Below, piece by piece: positions 1 through 8,193 of a stretch of 19,836 bases of DNA; position 1 is the stretch's first letter, and every line of letters begins with the position of its first letter. The position numbers were made by a program, and so were the translations under genes. The DNA is from Verrucomicrobiaceae bacterium (lineage in GTDB: Bacteria > Verrucomicrobiota > Verrucomicrobiae > Verrucomicrobiales > Akkermansiaceae): assembly GCA_947372405.1 (NCBI GenBank), contig CANBTO010000024.1, forward strand, positions 1-19,836. Reading direction: 5' to 3'. The notes below the pieces were generated by a model. It was not told the origin of the DNA, searched no databases, and worked only from the letters and a program-made list of their open reading frames with translations.

Positions 1-475
1 GCTTGGCCGCGTTTTCCATGGCCAGCGCGAGCGCGTCCGGCGACACGTCGGCCAGCGTGACATCCCATGCCGGGCGTGCCGCAGCAAGTGTCAGGCCGAG
101 CACGCCGGACCCGCAGCCCATGTCGAGCACGCGTTGGTTTTCCGGCAGCAGCCAGGCAAGGATCCATTCCGCGAGCTCCTCCGTCTCCGGCCGGGGGATG
201 AGCGCACGGGCGTCGGTCTTGAATTCGTATTTGTGAAACCAGACCGTGCCGAGCAGGTGCTGGAGCGGGATGCCCTCGCCGCGTTTCTTCAGTAACTCCC
301 GCAAGGGCGCAAGCACGGTCTCTTCCAGCGGTCGGTCGAACTGGAGGTAGAGATCCATTCGCGTGCAGCCGAGTTGATGGGCCACCAGCATCTGCATGTT
401 GCGGCGTGCGTCCTCGATGCCGCGTTTTTCAAGATAGCGTGTGCCGCCATCGATGGTCTCCAGAACGGTGCTCAT
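1..475 (-). CDS. prmC: Peptide chain release factor N5-glutamine methyltransferase PrmC (HemK), 3'-truncated by window edge
   Basis: The gene starts at ATG 475 and runs off the left edge, leaving about 158 residues. PrmC methylates the glutamine of the GGQ motif in release factors RF1 and RF2 in the cytoplasm, using S-adenosylmethionine. The visible part contains the PrmC N-terminal helical domain (residues about 1-75, including 'GIPLQHLLGT' and 'FHKYEFKT'), then the family signature 'ALIPRPETEEL', then Rossmann motif I 'VLDMGCGSGVLGL' and the following acidic strand 'VTLADVSPDAL'. The catalytic NPPY motif would lie beyond the edge and cannot be checked. The gene is 67 bases downstream of the large exported protein on the same strand and may be read from the same transcript. 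The family call is firm; completeness is unknown. Confidence 0.93.
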   Translation of the reverse strand, partial: MSTVLETIDGGTRYLEKRGIEDARRNMQMLVAHQLGCTRMDLYLQFDRPLEETVLAPLRELLKKRGEGIPLQHLLGTVWFHKYEFKTDARALIPRPETEELAEWILAWLLPENQRVLDMGCGSGVLGLTLAAARPAWDVTLADVSPDALALAMENAAK

Positions 476-542
476 TCGTAATGGGCGGCAGCTTGGTGGC
501 TGCGGAATGCCTCGCCAAGAACGATGATGGGGAAATATTCCG

Positions 543-3500
543 TCACTTCTTCACCGTTCGCAGTTTCCAGCGCGCCACGCTGCGCAAACCGTCCTCTTCG
601 AAACGCATGCCGACCTCGACCGCATCCACCCGGCGCAAGGGCCCGAAATCCCGGTCATCCGCTTTGTAGTCAGGCTGTTTTGGTTGGTAAGGCCTGCCAT
701 AGCGGGTGCTGCTCATGGCCCGGCCGTCCCAGTTCCACTCGCCGCCGCCCGGATGGCGTGGGCGGAAACCGAACCACGCCTTGTGTTTCGCCGCGGCCTC
801 GTCGATCGACTTGGCGCCAGTGAGCAGCAACGGTTGCAGATCCGCGATGCCATTGAATGCGGCGGATCGTTCGCGTTCCGCTGCGGATGCGAACAACGCC
901 GGCAACTGCAAACGGCAGGCCTGCGGACTCAGGCAGATCCCCGCTCCCGGCAGATCGGACTCCTTCACGCCCGTGATGCGGAAGGCCGTCGTGAGCGGCA
1001 TGTTGCGGATCACGAGAAAACGATCCTGCACCTCGATGCCGAGCCGCAATGAAATCATGTCGAAGAAACGAATCTGATAGATCCAGGCATCCCGCTCCGC
1101 GACTTTGTAGAGGCTGCCGCTGATTTCGTTGCCGCTGATGCCGGTTTTCCGGCCAACGGAACCGTCCAACGCGCGGCGCACAGAGGCCGGATCGCCCAGC
1201 CCCACGCACAACGCAGTGGGGCGCGTGAACATGGACACAATGGCGGGAATCGCGGCCATCTCGCTGTTGTCCATCCTTGATCCGAATGCCTGCGTGAGTT
1301 CTCCGCTGCCCAGTTCGAGAATCGGATCGGCATCCGCAATGGCCACATGCACGTCTGGCCCCAGCGAGTCGAGGATCGCACCATCGATGCCGACCTGCCG
1401 CATGAACGTCTCGAGCATCTCGCCGCCGGTTTCGGTCCACGTCTGCTCGCTGAGATTCATCGATAGCATGGCCACCGGCTCGGGCTCGATCACCGGCACT
1501 TTCAGCGCCGCTCCATCCTTGCCATCCGCGATGATGGCGCGCAGACCGTTGTAGATCGAGTTGTCGATCAACGGCAGGATGAATACCGAGAGTTCATAGG
1601 TGCCGGGATCGGGTTGGTCGAGACGGAGCGCGATCGGATCGAAGTAACGGCGCCAGTAGTTGTTGTAGTTTTCGAGATACTGCTTGTAGGCCTCGCTCTC
1701 CAGCTTGCTGGCGTGGGTGATGCCGAGATCCAGCAGCGAATTCATGCGCGGTAGCGGACCGAACGTTTCGGAAACCGCGCCGCACTCCGGATCCAGCATC
1801 GCGTCGGTGGCGACGAGCGGTTTGGAAACATAGTGTTTGGCGAACAGTTCCGCCATCGTTCCGCTGTCATGGCCATCCAGCCGGTAGAGCAGCGATCCTG
1901 CGGCCAGCGCCTCCATTTCGCTCCGGGCACGGACGCGGCGGTGTTGCGCGATCTTGGTTTCCGGTCCGACCAGCCTGCGGATGAACGGATCTGATAGATA
2001 AACAAACGCGCGGGTGGACTCCTGCGGTGCGAGCTTGGTCAACATGTAGCGCAGCTCTGCGCTTTGCCCGAGACTGCCTTTGCCTCCGGCAGCCTGCAAT
2101 TTCAGCACTTTTTCAAGTTCTCCAGCATCCGTGCTGATGATCAACAGGTCGCCACGTTTCGCCCAGTGGGAGGTCTCACCATGCACACCTTTGCGTGTGA
2201 CTTGTTTGTCGAGGTCCTTGATGCCGATCAACTGCAACAGTCCGGCGGCGATCAGGGGATTCTTGAGCCGCGCCACCGCAGTGACCTCGGTGCCATCGAT
2301 GAGGAACAGATCGGGAGTCATGATCGCGATTTCCTCCACCGCACCGCTGTCGAGCAGGCGCTTCATCCAGTCCCGGTCCATGCCGAGTGCGGAGATATAG
2401 CGTTCGCTGAGGCCGTATTCCAGACTGCGGCCGGTGGCGGAAGCTCCGGTGTTGAAAAGAAACTCCGCCCCGCCATCGAGCCATGAGATCAATCCGGCGG
2501 GTTTGGGGAAATATGCGAACAAACGGTCCGTGGGAATCACATCCGCCAGAGGAATGTGTCCGCCCTGTCTGCCGCCAAGCATTTCCTCGAAGGGATGGGA
2601 TTTCACCTCCACTCCCTTGATTTGATTGATCGGCGTTTCCTTGGCTCCGGACTTTTTATCCTGACTGGCCTGGATCTCCTGCAACTGCAGCGTTTCCTGG
2701 ATCGCCGCCCGGCCACCTAACACATTGAAGATGCCCGTGGTGTTGCCGCTTCGGTTGGATCGAAATGTTTCCGACATGGCAAAGCCTTCGGTCCTAGCGC
2801 CGTAAAGTTCCGTCGCTTGATGCAACCAGTGCGGAAGAATGGCGGATGTCATGTTGTTATCTGTGAGCGGCATGGACCACATCCGGCTCGTAGCCCAACC
2901 GGACAACACCTCGCGGTCACCGGGTTTCGCTTTTGCGGGATCCATCCGGATCTCCGCGGTCTTTTCCGTCACTGGATTCTTCAAGGTGACCACGGCAGGA
3001 GCGTCTTTGAGCGCCCGGGCATGGATGATATGATCAACCATTTTTGCCTCCGTTCCGCCCGTTTCGGCGGCGGCACGTCTTGCACGGATCGTTACTCCGT
3101 TGGATTTCGCCAACGCGGGATCGATCGCGCGCCGCTCGACCATGCTGTTGGAAAGCAACACCCAGTGCTTGCCGTCATCCAGCAGCGGCTTGGTCTCAAA
3201 CGCTACGATTTTTGCCTTTTCCGCCAACTGGTTGGGATCGATGGCGAGGTCCTTCAATACAAAGTAGTTCGCCGCCAGTTGCTTGCGCGTGTCGTTGTCG
3301 AGCAGCTTGCCGATTTTTTCAAGCGACTCCGGCTGCTTGCCGTGATGATCCCTCGAATACCCGCTGATCGACCACTCGAGGCGAGCAAGCGGCCAGTGGT
3401 CTAGCTGGAGTTCCTGTTGCTCGGCGTGCTTGGCCATGCGGCGTCCGCCTTGTTGGAATTGTTCAGGGTTGGCATCGGTGACAAACACGTCGCCCAGCGA

Positions 3501-3698
3501 AGAGTTCGAGTTCTTTTCCGGATCCGCGAACCAGTATCCCGGCCCGGGAAGAGAAACCTTCGCCCGCAGAATGGTTAGCCCGGTGGTGGAATCATGATGA
3601 CTTACCAGTTCGGATACCTCCTGGCCCGCTGCGGAAACCACCAGACAAGCATGACCCCAAACCACGGCGGCGAAAATCGCCCCCCATTTCGTTTTCAT
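543..3698 (-). CDS. Large exported protein of unknown function (about 1051 aa)
   Basis: From ATG 3698 the protein begins with a clear Sec signal peptide: MKTKW, a hydrophobic stretch, then 'VVSAAGQEV' with cleavage likely after SAAG or AGQ. The rest is soluble-looking, with no further membrane span. I do not recognise a named family. The segment around residues 110-190 ('ANYFVLKDLAIDP', 'IVAFETKPLLDDGKHWVLL') resembles the C-terminal part of Verrucomicrobial pseudopilin-like proteins. The middle ('HWAKRGDLLIISTDAGELEK') faintly recalls DUF3352-type repeats. The C-terminus has 'HPGGGEWNWDG'. Function is unassigned. An alternative GTG start at 3746 lies 13 bases after a GGAGG (3764-3760); it would add 16 residues before the signal peptide, so I prefer 3698. 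The small exported gene 78 bases upstream is probably in the same operon. Confidence 0.85.
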   Translation of the reverse strand: MKTKWGAIFAAVVWGHACLVVSAAGQEVSELVSHHDSTTGLTILRAKVSLPGPGYWFADPEKNSNSSLGDVFVTDANPEQFQQGGRRMAKHAEQQELQLDHWPLARLEWSISGYSRDHHGKQPESLEKIGKLLDNDTRKQLAANYFVLKDLAIDPNQLAEKAKIVAFETKPLLDDGKHWVLLSNSMVERRAIDPALAKSNGVTIRARRAAAETGGTEAKMVDHIIHARALKDAPAVVTLKNPVTEKTAEIRMDPAKAKPGDREVLSGWATSRMWSMPLTDNNMTSAILPHWLHQATELYGARTEGFAMSETFRSNRSGNTTGIFNVLGGRAAIQETLQLQEIQASQDKKSGAKETPINQIKGVEVKSHPFEEMLGGRQGGHIPLADVIPTDRLFAYFPKPAGLISWLDGGAEFLFNTGASATGRSLEYGLSERYISALGMDRDWMKRLLDSGAVEEIAIMTPDLFLIDGTEVTAVARLKNPLIAAGLLQLIGIKDLDKQVTRKGVHGETSHWAKRGDLLIISTDAGELEKVLKLQAAGGKGSLGQSAELRYMLTKLAPQESTRAFVYLSDPFIRRLVGPETKIAQHRRVRARSEMEALAAGSLLYRLDGHDSGTMAELFAKHYVSKPLVATDAMLDPECGAVSETFGPLPRMNSLLDLGITHASKLESEAYKQYLENYNNYWRRYFDPIALRLDQPDPGTYELSVFILPLIDNSIYNGLRAIIADGKDGAALKVPVIEPEPVAMLSMNLSEQTWTETGGEMLETFMRQVGIDGAILDSLGPDVHVAIADADPILELGSGELTQAFGSRMDNSEMAAIPAIVSMFTRPTALCVGLGDPASVRRALDGSVGRKTGISGNEISGSLYKVAERDAWIYQIRFFDMISLRLGIEVQDRFLVIRNMPLTTAFRITGVKESDLPGAGICLSPQACRLQLPALFASAAERERSAAFNGIADLQPLLLTGAKSIDEAAAKHKAWFGFRPRHPGGGEWNWDGRAMSSTRYGRPYQPKQPDYKADDRDFGPLRRVDAVEVGMRFEEDGLRSVARWKLRTVKK

Positions 3699-3776
3699 AG
3701 TGGCCGATGCTATCGGGACGCCGCAGGATGAAAAGCTGCAATTCACATGGTGTCTGAAACCTCCCTGCCCAAGCAG

Positions 3777-4445
3777 TCATTTTGCCGGCCACTTGATTGC
3801 CGGTTTCTTGCCTCCCCAATAGGGTTGCTCGGGATCGAACATGTCTTTGCCGCGAATCAATACCCGGCCATCTTTTTCGATTGGAAAACTCCTTACGTTT
3901 TGGTCCACAAACAAGATCACCGCCTTTCCGCACAAGGGCGTAGGGTCGAACGTGGTCTTCCCGTCCAGGAGCGGGTAAAAGGCCAACGGACGATCCGGAT
4001 TGCCCGAGGCCGACATTCCATAGCTGTAAGCGAATGCGACTTTCTTCCGCGGGTCGACAGCAGGCTCTCCCTGCTTTGGCTCATCGGCGGCGGGCGATTC
4101 CATCGTCAGAATCTTGTCATCATTCATAAACCCCGTGTCCACCAACTGACGGAAACAATCGTCGGCGGTATCGGTTTTCAGAAGGATTTCCTTGCCGATG
4201 TTCTCTTTCACCATTTTGGCGGTCTCCGCATTCGGGAAACTGTCGTAATCCCTCTCGAATTCGAACAAAGCCAATCCCAGTTGTCGGAGTTTGTTCACGA
4301 CTGAAGTCTGTTTGGCCTTAAGAGCCGCAATGCTGACAGGGGCGGAAGGCACGGGCTCCGGACTTTGAGCGAAACCTCGAGGCAGCATCACGGCAGCGAA
4401 TGCAAAGACCATCAGACCGCGAGTCATGTGATATGGAGGAGCCAT
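3777..4445 (-). CDS. Exported pseudopilin-like protein without a prepilin leader (222 aa)
   Basis: The N-terminus 'MTRGLMVFAFAAVML' followed by 'RGFAQS' is a Sec-type signal peptide. There is no G/FTLxE prepilin cleavage site. The mature part nevertheless looks like the globular region of type II secretion protein G-like proteins common in this phylum: 'KLRQLGLALFEFERDY' followed by 'FPNAETA', then 'DDCFRQLVDTGF', 'AFYPLLDG', 'FDPTPLCGKAVILFVDQNV', and a Trp-Gly-Gly ending (YWGGKKP). I used ATG 4445; ATG 4427 (MTRGLM) gives a more standard signal peptide and may be the true start. A possible promoter lies at 4465-4493. The gene precedes the large exported protein on the same strand, which shares some of the same sequence character, so the two may act together at the envelope. 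Exact role unknown. Confidence 0.8.
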   Translation of the reverse strand: MAPPYHMTRGLMVFAFAAVMLPRGFAQSPEPVPSAPVSIAALKAKQTSVVNKLRQLGLALFEFERDYDSFPNAETAKMVKENIGKEILLKTDTADDCFRQLVDTGFMNDDKILTMESPAADEPKQGEPAVDPRKKVAFAYSYGMSASGNPDRPLAFYPLLDGKTTFDPTPLCGKAVILFVDQNVRSFPIEKDGRVLIRGKDMFDPEQPYWGGKKPAIKWPAK

Positions 4446-4464
4446 GGTTTTTGGGACTGATATG

Positions 4465-4493
4465 ATTCAAGACACGGATGGGCTACCTGGCAA
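4465..4493 (-). promoter_or_regulatory. Possible sigma-70-type promoter for the pseudopilin-like gene
   Basis: On the minus strand there is a TTGCCA box (4493-4488), a 17-base spacer, and a TTGAAT box (4470-4465; 4 of 6 matches to TATAAT). Transcription would begin near 4458, about a dozen bases before ATG 4445 and about 30 before ATG 4427. This is by eye only, and the -10 box is weak. Confidence 0.3.
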
Positions 4494-4524
4494 GCATGCG
4501 TCCTTGTGATTCGGATGCATGCTT
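4492..4524 (-). terminator. Stem-loop downstream of the ammonium transporter gene
   Basis: AAGCATGC at 4492-4499 pairs perfectly with GCATGCTT at 4517-4524. Four more inner positions (GTCC against GGAT) extend the stem on the plus strand through one G-T wobble; on the minus-strand RNA that position is an A-C mismatch. The loop is 9 bases. It sits about 50 bases past the amt stop codon and just before the next gene's possible promoter, which suits a transcript boundary. No T-run follows, so it is not a classical intrinsic terminator. Confidence 0.35.
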
Positions 4525-4575
4525 CCGCCATCCGGTTCCGAGGAGCTCTTACGGATGGTGGCTTTCCTGAATGGA

Positions 4576-5919
4576 TCAAGACTCCAGTTGATAGGCGGAT
4601 TCACCGTGCTCGGAGAGATCCATGCCTTCGTATTCCTGTTCCGGAGTCACACGAAGGCCGATCGTCGCCTTTACCAGCAAGGCGATCACCACCGTAGCGG
4701 CGGCGGACCAGACGATGGTGACGCCGAGGCCGGTGAGCTGGATTCCGAGCTGCGTGCCGATGGATTTCACCGCGCCAAGACCTCCAAGCGAACTCTGGCC
4801 GAAGAACGTCAGCAGCACTGTGCCAAGTATGCCGCCCACGCCGTGGACCGCGAAGACGTCGAGGGAATCATCGATGTGCAGTTTCTCACGGATCAGGCTC
4901 ACCGCGAAATAACAGACCGCCGCCGCCATCGCGCCGATGACCATCGCTCCCAGCGGCCCCACATCGCCCGAGGCGGGGGTGATGGTGGCGAGTCCGGCGA
5001 CCAGTCCGGTCACCATGCCGATCAGTCCGGCCTTGCCGTTGCGGATGCGTTCCAGCAGGCACCAGACCATGGCGGCGGAACAGGCGGAAAGATGCGTCAC
5101 GAGCATCGTCATGCCCGCGCCACCGCCGGCCGTGAGCTGGCTGCCCGCATTGAAGCCGAACCAGCCGACCCACAACATGGCAGCGCCGATGAATACCATG
5201 CCCGGGCTGTGCGGCGGATGCGGGTGCTCTGGAAATCCGCGCCGCTTGCCGAGCAGGATCGCCAGCACCAGCGCGGTGACACCCGCCGTGGCGTGGACGA
5301 CGATGCCGCCCGCCAGATCCTTGATGCCCATGCACTGCAGCCAGCCTCCTCCCCACACCCAGTGGGTCACCGGGGTGTATACCAACAGCAGCCACAGCGC
5401 GGAAAACAACATGATCGCGCCGAATTTCATGCGCTCCACCACCGCGCCGACGTAGAGGCCCGGCGTGATGATGGCGAAAGTCATCTGGAACATCACGAAC
5501 AAGGTTTCCGGCAGCTTTGTGCCCGGTGCCACCGTGTCAGTGGTGATGCCGTGGAGAAACGCCGCGTCCAGATTACCGATCCAGCCGCCGTCGCCCTTGA
5601 AGGCCAGGCTGTAAAGGCCCGCCACCCACATCAACGAGGCCATGCAGGCGATACCCGCGCATTGCGCCATCACCGAGAGCACGTTCCGGGGCCGCACCAG
5701 CCCGCCGTAAAACAAGGCCAGACCCGGCATGGTCATGAACAAGACTAATGCAGTGGCCATCAGGATCCATGCCGTGTGACCGGAATCGACGGTCGAAACG
5801 GTTTCCTGAGCCTGGCACATCATCACTCCGAGCGCGGAAAATCCGAATACCCGACGGCTAATTTTCAACGATTTGTGGCGAAACATGAGCGGCAAGAAAG
5901 CAGCTTCCGTTACACTCAT
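4576..5919 (-). CDS. amt: Ammonium transporter (Amt/MEP/Rh family)
   Basis: A 447-residue inner-membrane ammonium channel with the usual N-terminal signal-like segment and about eleven hydrophobic spans. Diagnostic motifs are 'GHTAWILMATALVLFMT', 'PGLALFYGGLVRPRNVLS', 'FQMTFAIITPGLYVGA' (pore phenylalanine region), 'AGGIVVHATAG' with the first pore histidine at about residue 209, 'WVGWFGFNAGS', and 'VFAVHGVGGILGT' with the second pore histidine at about residue 359. Both twin histidines are present, so the channel should be functional. ATG 5886 (MFRHK) is an alternative start giving a more compact signal segment; neither start has a convincing ribosome binding site. No glnK/PII gene is adjacent, so regulation by PII, if present, comes from elsewhere. 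I found no convincing sigma-54 promoter in the minus orientation. Confidence 0.96.
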   Translation of the reverse strand: MSVTEAAFLPLMFRHKSLKISRRVFGFSALGVMMCQAQETVSTVDSGHTAWILMATALVLFMTMPGLALFYGGLVRPRNVLSVMAQCAGIACMASLMWVAGLYSLAFKGDGGWIGNLDAAFLHGITTDTVAPGTKLPETLFVMFQMTFAIITPGLYVGAVVERMKFGAIMLFSALWLLLVYTPVTHWVWGGGWLQCMGIKDLAGGIVVHATAGVTALVLAILLGKRRGFPEHPHPPHSPGMVFIGAAMLWVGWFGFNAGSQLTAGGGAGMTMLVTHLSACSAAMVWCLLERIRNGKAGLIGMVTGLVAGLATITPASGDVGPLGAMVIGAMAAAVCYFAVSLIREKLHIDDSLDVFAVHGVGGILGTVLLTFFGQSSLGGLGAVKSIGTQLGIQLTGLGVTIVWSAAATVVIALLVKATIGLRVTPEQEYEGMDLSEHGESAYQLES

Positions 5920-5999
5920 GAAGCAAATTCATGATATTCCTGGAAATGACTGCTGCGCGGACGGGTTCGCTCGGCAAGTGGCAGCTTCATTTCGGAATC

Positions 6000-7391
6000 T
6001 TACGACGCCGCGGGCGGGGATGACTCAACAAGGAGCGGTCGTTTTGGAGGCAGCAACATGACGATCCAGCAAACGGTGGCTGCACACAGCCCTAACCACG
6101 GAACCAGCCAGCCGACGCGCGTGTAAAACGTCAGGCCGGACTCGCGCTTCATCGTGCCGATCAGCGGGCCTTGTTTCAGCGCGTCGAGCCGGGCATGGAG
6201 ATTCCCGTGGGGATCGATGATTTGTGAAACGCCTGAGGTCCCACAAACGAACATCCATCTACCGTTCTCACAGGCGCGGATCCGGAAAAGCTCCGCATGT
6301 TGGTCGTGTTGCCGGGCGGACCAGGATTCGGCGTCCATCATGGGAACGATGAACATCTCCGCGCCGGCAGCAGTCATTTCGCGGACGACTCCCTCGTAGT
6401 CGCAATCGAAACAAACTGGCGTGCCGATTTTTCCATGGCTGGTTTGGATCGACAGCGCCGTGGTTCCTGCCATGCCATCGTCGAACAAGTGCACCGTGTG
6501 GACCTTGTTGTGTTCTCCGCGAACTCCGGTGGCGTCCAGTGTGAGCGCGATGTTACGCCATTCGGTGTCGTTGGGCCGGTTCTGCGTGCCGAGTGTGAGC
6601 GTGATGTTTCGTTCCCGGCAAAGATCCTGCACGAGCTGCCAGTCCCGCTGGTTTTTCCGCAGGTCGAACGGTAGCGCATACTCGGGCCAGACGACGTGGC
6701 GGACATCGGCCGGCAGTTGTCTGGTGCCTTTGAGGAATTCATTCAACGAAACGTTCTCGAATTGCAGGCCGCCGACCTTCACCGCTCCGGGATCTCCATC
6801 TTCCGGTGGATGGATCCATGGCAACATGAGTTTTGCTAACAGAATGGCGGTGAGAACCAACAATGCGGGTTTCCACTTCCACATGAAGGCCATCACCACG
6901 CCTGCCGTCACCACCGCACTCACCCCGTACACACCAATCCACGGCAGCAGCGCGTTGGGGCCGACGGCCAGCCCGGCCGTCATCCACGGGAATTTCAGCG
7001 GAAACAACTCGGCGCGGATGAACTCCCAGCCGCACCAGTTCAGCGTGGTGAACGCCACGAGTTTCCAGCCGACGATCCCACGGCTGGCGGCGCGGCTTTG
7101 CATTTCCGCAAACAGGGCGGTGAACGCCCCGAGTATGCACCACAACGGAATGCTGATGCCGCCGAAAATCCGGTTCAACCAGAACAAGCCCGCCGCATAG
7201 ACGCATATGCCGTGGATGAAGCCGATGGTCCGTGCGCGTGTGCCCTGTTGGCCTTGCAAAGCCACCAGCAATCCTAACAGACCCGGAACCACCAGCCAGC
7301 GCCAGCCAAGCGAAGGAAAAGCCTGGGCATGGATCACACCGGACAACGCGGCTATCACGCATCTGGCGGGATATGACTGTGGGATACGCAT
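6000..7391 (-). CDS. lnt: Apolipoprotein N-acyltransferase Lnt
   Basis: Lnt transfers an acyl chain from phospholipid to the N-terminal cysteine of lipoproteins, the last step of lipoprotein maturation in the inner membrane. From ATG 7391 (MRIPQS) the protein has 463 residues: about six hydrophobic segments in the first 200 residues, a nitrilase-like periplasmic domain, and a final membrane span ('VPWLGLCAATVCWIVMLL'). The catalytic triad is visible as E237 in 'VVWPEYALPF', K296 in 'HNKVHTV' and C327 in 'GTPVCFDCDY'. The usual Glu two positions after the Cys (CYE) is Asp here, and a second Cys follows at 330. The family's usual 'PFGE' after the Lys region is not conserved ('HLFDDG'). An upstream in-frame start at 7484 would add 31 non-hydrophobic residues and is less likely. 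Confidence 0.93.
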   Translation of the reverse strand: MRIPQSYPARCVIAALSGVIHAQAFPSLGWRWLVVPGLLGLLVALQGQQGTRARTIGFIHGICVYAAGLFWLNRIFGGISIPLWCILGAFTALFAEMQSRAASRGIVGWKLVAFTTLNWCGWEFIRAELFPLKFPWMTAGLAVGPNALLPWIGVYGVSAVVTAGVVMAFMWKWKPALLVLTAILLAKLMLPWIHPPEDGDPGAVKVGGLQFENVSLNEFLKGTRQLPADVRHVVWPEYALPFDLRKNQRDWQLVQDLCRERNITLTLGTQNRPNDTEWRNIALTLDATGVRGEHNKVHTVHLFDDGMAGTTALSIQTSHGKIGTPVCFDCDYEGVVREMTAAGAEMFIVPMMDAESWSARQHDQHAELFRIRACENGRWMFVCGTSGVSQIIDPHGNLHARLDALKQGPLIGTMKRESGLTFYTRVGWLVPWLGLCAATVCWIVMLLPPKRPLLVESSPPAAS

Positions 7392-7504
7392 GTGACTTTC
7401 ATCGCAGCAAGATGCCGCCTTCACAATCCCATTCCGAATCATGAGGCCCGCAAATGGAAGATCTGTTGTTCCTGGCTCCCGCAAACACTCCCGTTCTCGC
7501 GTTG

Positions 7505-7855
7505 CTATTGCCCACTTCCCGGAAGATGGGGTCGTCTCTCATGCCTGATCTGCAAAATTGTGACCAACCCTGTCCTGTCGTCGATCACGTAAAGGATTCT
7601 CCGCGCCGATGAAGTCCTCCAAGGTTTGAAGCGCATCTGGCGGATGGAAATCGCCGGCATCCAGCGTCCGTTTTCGGGCGCGAATCCGTGTCTTTCCGGG
7701 TGCCGTGTCAGCGTGTCCAGGGCTGCTTCCAGCAGATTCATCCAGCGGTCGGCAAGCTCCGGCTCACCATTTCCGTCGGACGCCTCATACCATTGGAGCT
7801 GCTCTTCGATGCAGCGCTCCGCTTCCGCCGAAATCCGCAGTTCGTGGATCATCAC
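7505..7855 (-). CDS. RelE/ParE-type toxin of a toxin-antitoxin pair
   Basis: A 116-residue basic protein with the RelE/ParE layout: an N-terminal strand ('HELRISAEAERCIEEQLQWY'), two helices ('ADRWMNLLEAALDTLTRHPERHGFAPE'), then the C-terminal sheet 'ARRILYVIDDRTGLVTILQIRHERRP'. The closing 'I-x-x-I-R-H-x-R' pattern is typical. RelE members cleave mRNA on the ribosome and ParE members poison gyrase; sequence alone does not say which this is. The start is either GTG 7855, overlapping the antitoxin stop (GTGA), or the next codon ATG 7852. Either way the gene is translationally coupled to the antitoxin, as usual for such operons. No ribosome binding site is seen, supporting coupling. Confidence 0.85.
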   Translation of the reverse strand: MMIHELRISAEAERCIEEQLQWYEASDGNGEPELADRWMNLLEAALDTLTRHPERHGFAPENGRWMPAISIRQMRFKPWRTSSARRILYVIDDRTGLVTILQIRHERRPHLPGSGQ

Positions 7856-8157
7856 GGAGAGGGGCGTCGTTTTGCGGCACGCTTGCGCAGCCTGCCCATC
7901 ACCGTTTTCACGGGAGCGCCACGATCTCCCTTCACATGGTTTTCCAACGCCTCGCGCAGCCTGAGATCCATGCGATGCTCCTCGGCATCCCCGGCCATTT
8001 TTTCAAACGCATCCAGCGACAGCACCACCACCGAGGCTTTTCCGTTCTGTGTCAGGATTCGCGCGCGTCCGCCAAGTTCCAGCTCTTTCGCGTGTTGTTT
8101 GGTATTGCGCGCGAAGTCCGTCAGACTCACCACGTCCCGCTTGAGGTCGATTCGCAT
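7852..8157 (-). CDS. Phd/YefM-type antitoxin
   Basis: About 101 residues from ATG 8157 (MRIDLKRDVVSLTDFARN). The N-terminal domain has the Phd/YefM pattern: a short strand, 'VVSLTDFARNTKQHAKEL' helix, then 'ARILTQNGKASVVVLSLDAFEKM'. This part normally dimerises and binds the operator. The charged C-terminal half ('RLREALENHVKGDRG') would wrap the toxin, and an Arg/Lys-rich tail closes the protein. It precedes the toxin with a 1-4 base overlap. A promoter-like sequence ends only six bases before the ATG, and two direct repeats overlap it, consistent with autorepression. An upstream TTG (8193) in frame would place the promoter inside the gene and is less likely. Confidence 0.87.
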   Translation of the reverse strand: MRIDLKRDVVSLTDFARNTKQHAKELELGGRARILTQNGKASVVVLSLDAFEKMAGDAEEHRMDLRLREALENHVKGDRGAPVKTVMGRLRKRAAKRRPSP

Positions 8158-8163
8158 GGGCGG

Positions 8164-8193
8164 AGTGTAGCACATCATTCCGTGCGATCCCAA
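8164..8193 (-). promoter_or_regulatory. Possible promoter of the toxin-antitoxin operon
   Basis: On the minus strand: TTGGGA (8193-8188), 18-base spacer, TACACT (8169-8164), with TG one base upstream of the -10 (TGCTACACT, an extended -10). The -10 ends six bases before the antitoxin ATG at 8157, so transcription would start at or next to the ATG. Called by eye. Confidence 0.4.

Noticed and set aside
670..1440. 256-codon minus-strand frame inside the large exported gene
   Set aside because: Same strand, different frame, Arg/His/Gly-rich translation with no motifs; the 543-3698 frame has the signal peptide and coherent protein sequence.
3533..3546. TCCCGG-C-CCGGGA inverted repeat
   Set aside because: It is inside the coding sequence of the large exported protein with a one-base centre, explained by Pro/Gly codons.
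4519..5748. 409-codon plus-strand open frame
   Set aside because: Lies antisense to the ammonium transporter gene. Its translation is low-complexity His/Arg/Asp/Ala-rich without a recognisable fold, the usual shadow of a GC-rich coding strand.
5940..5999. TGGCAG-like sequence upstream of the ammonium transporter as a sigma-54 promoter
   Set aside because: It is on the plus strand, pointing away from the transporter, and the downstream TTGC element is not at the required spacing.
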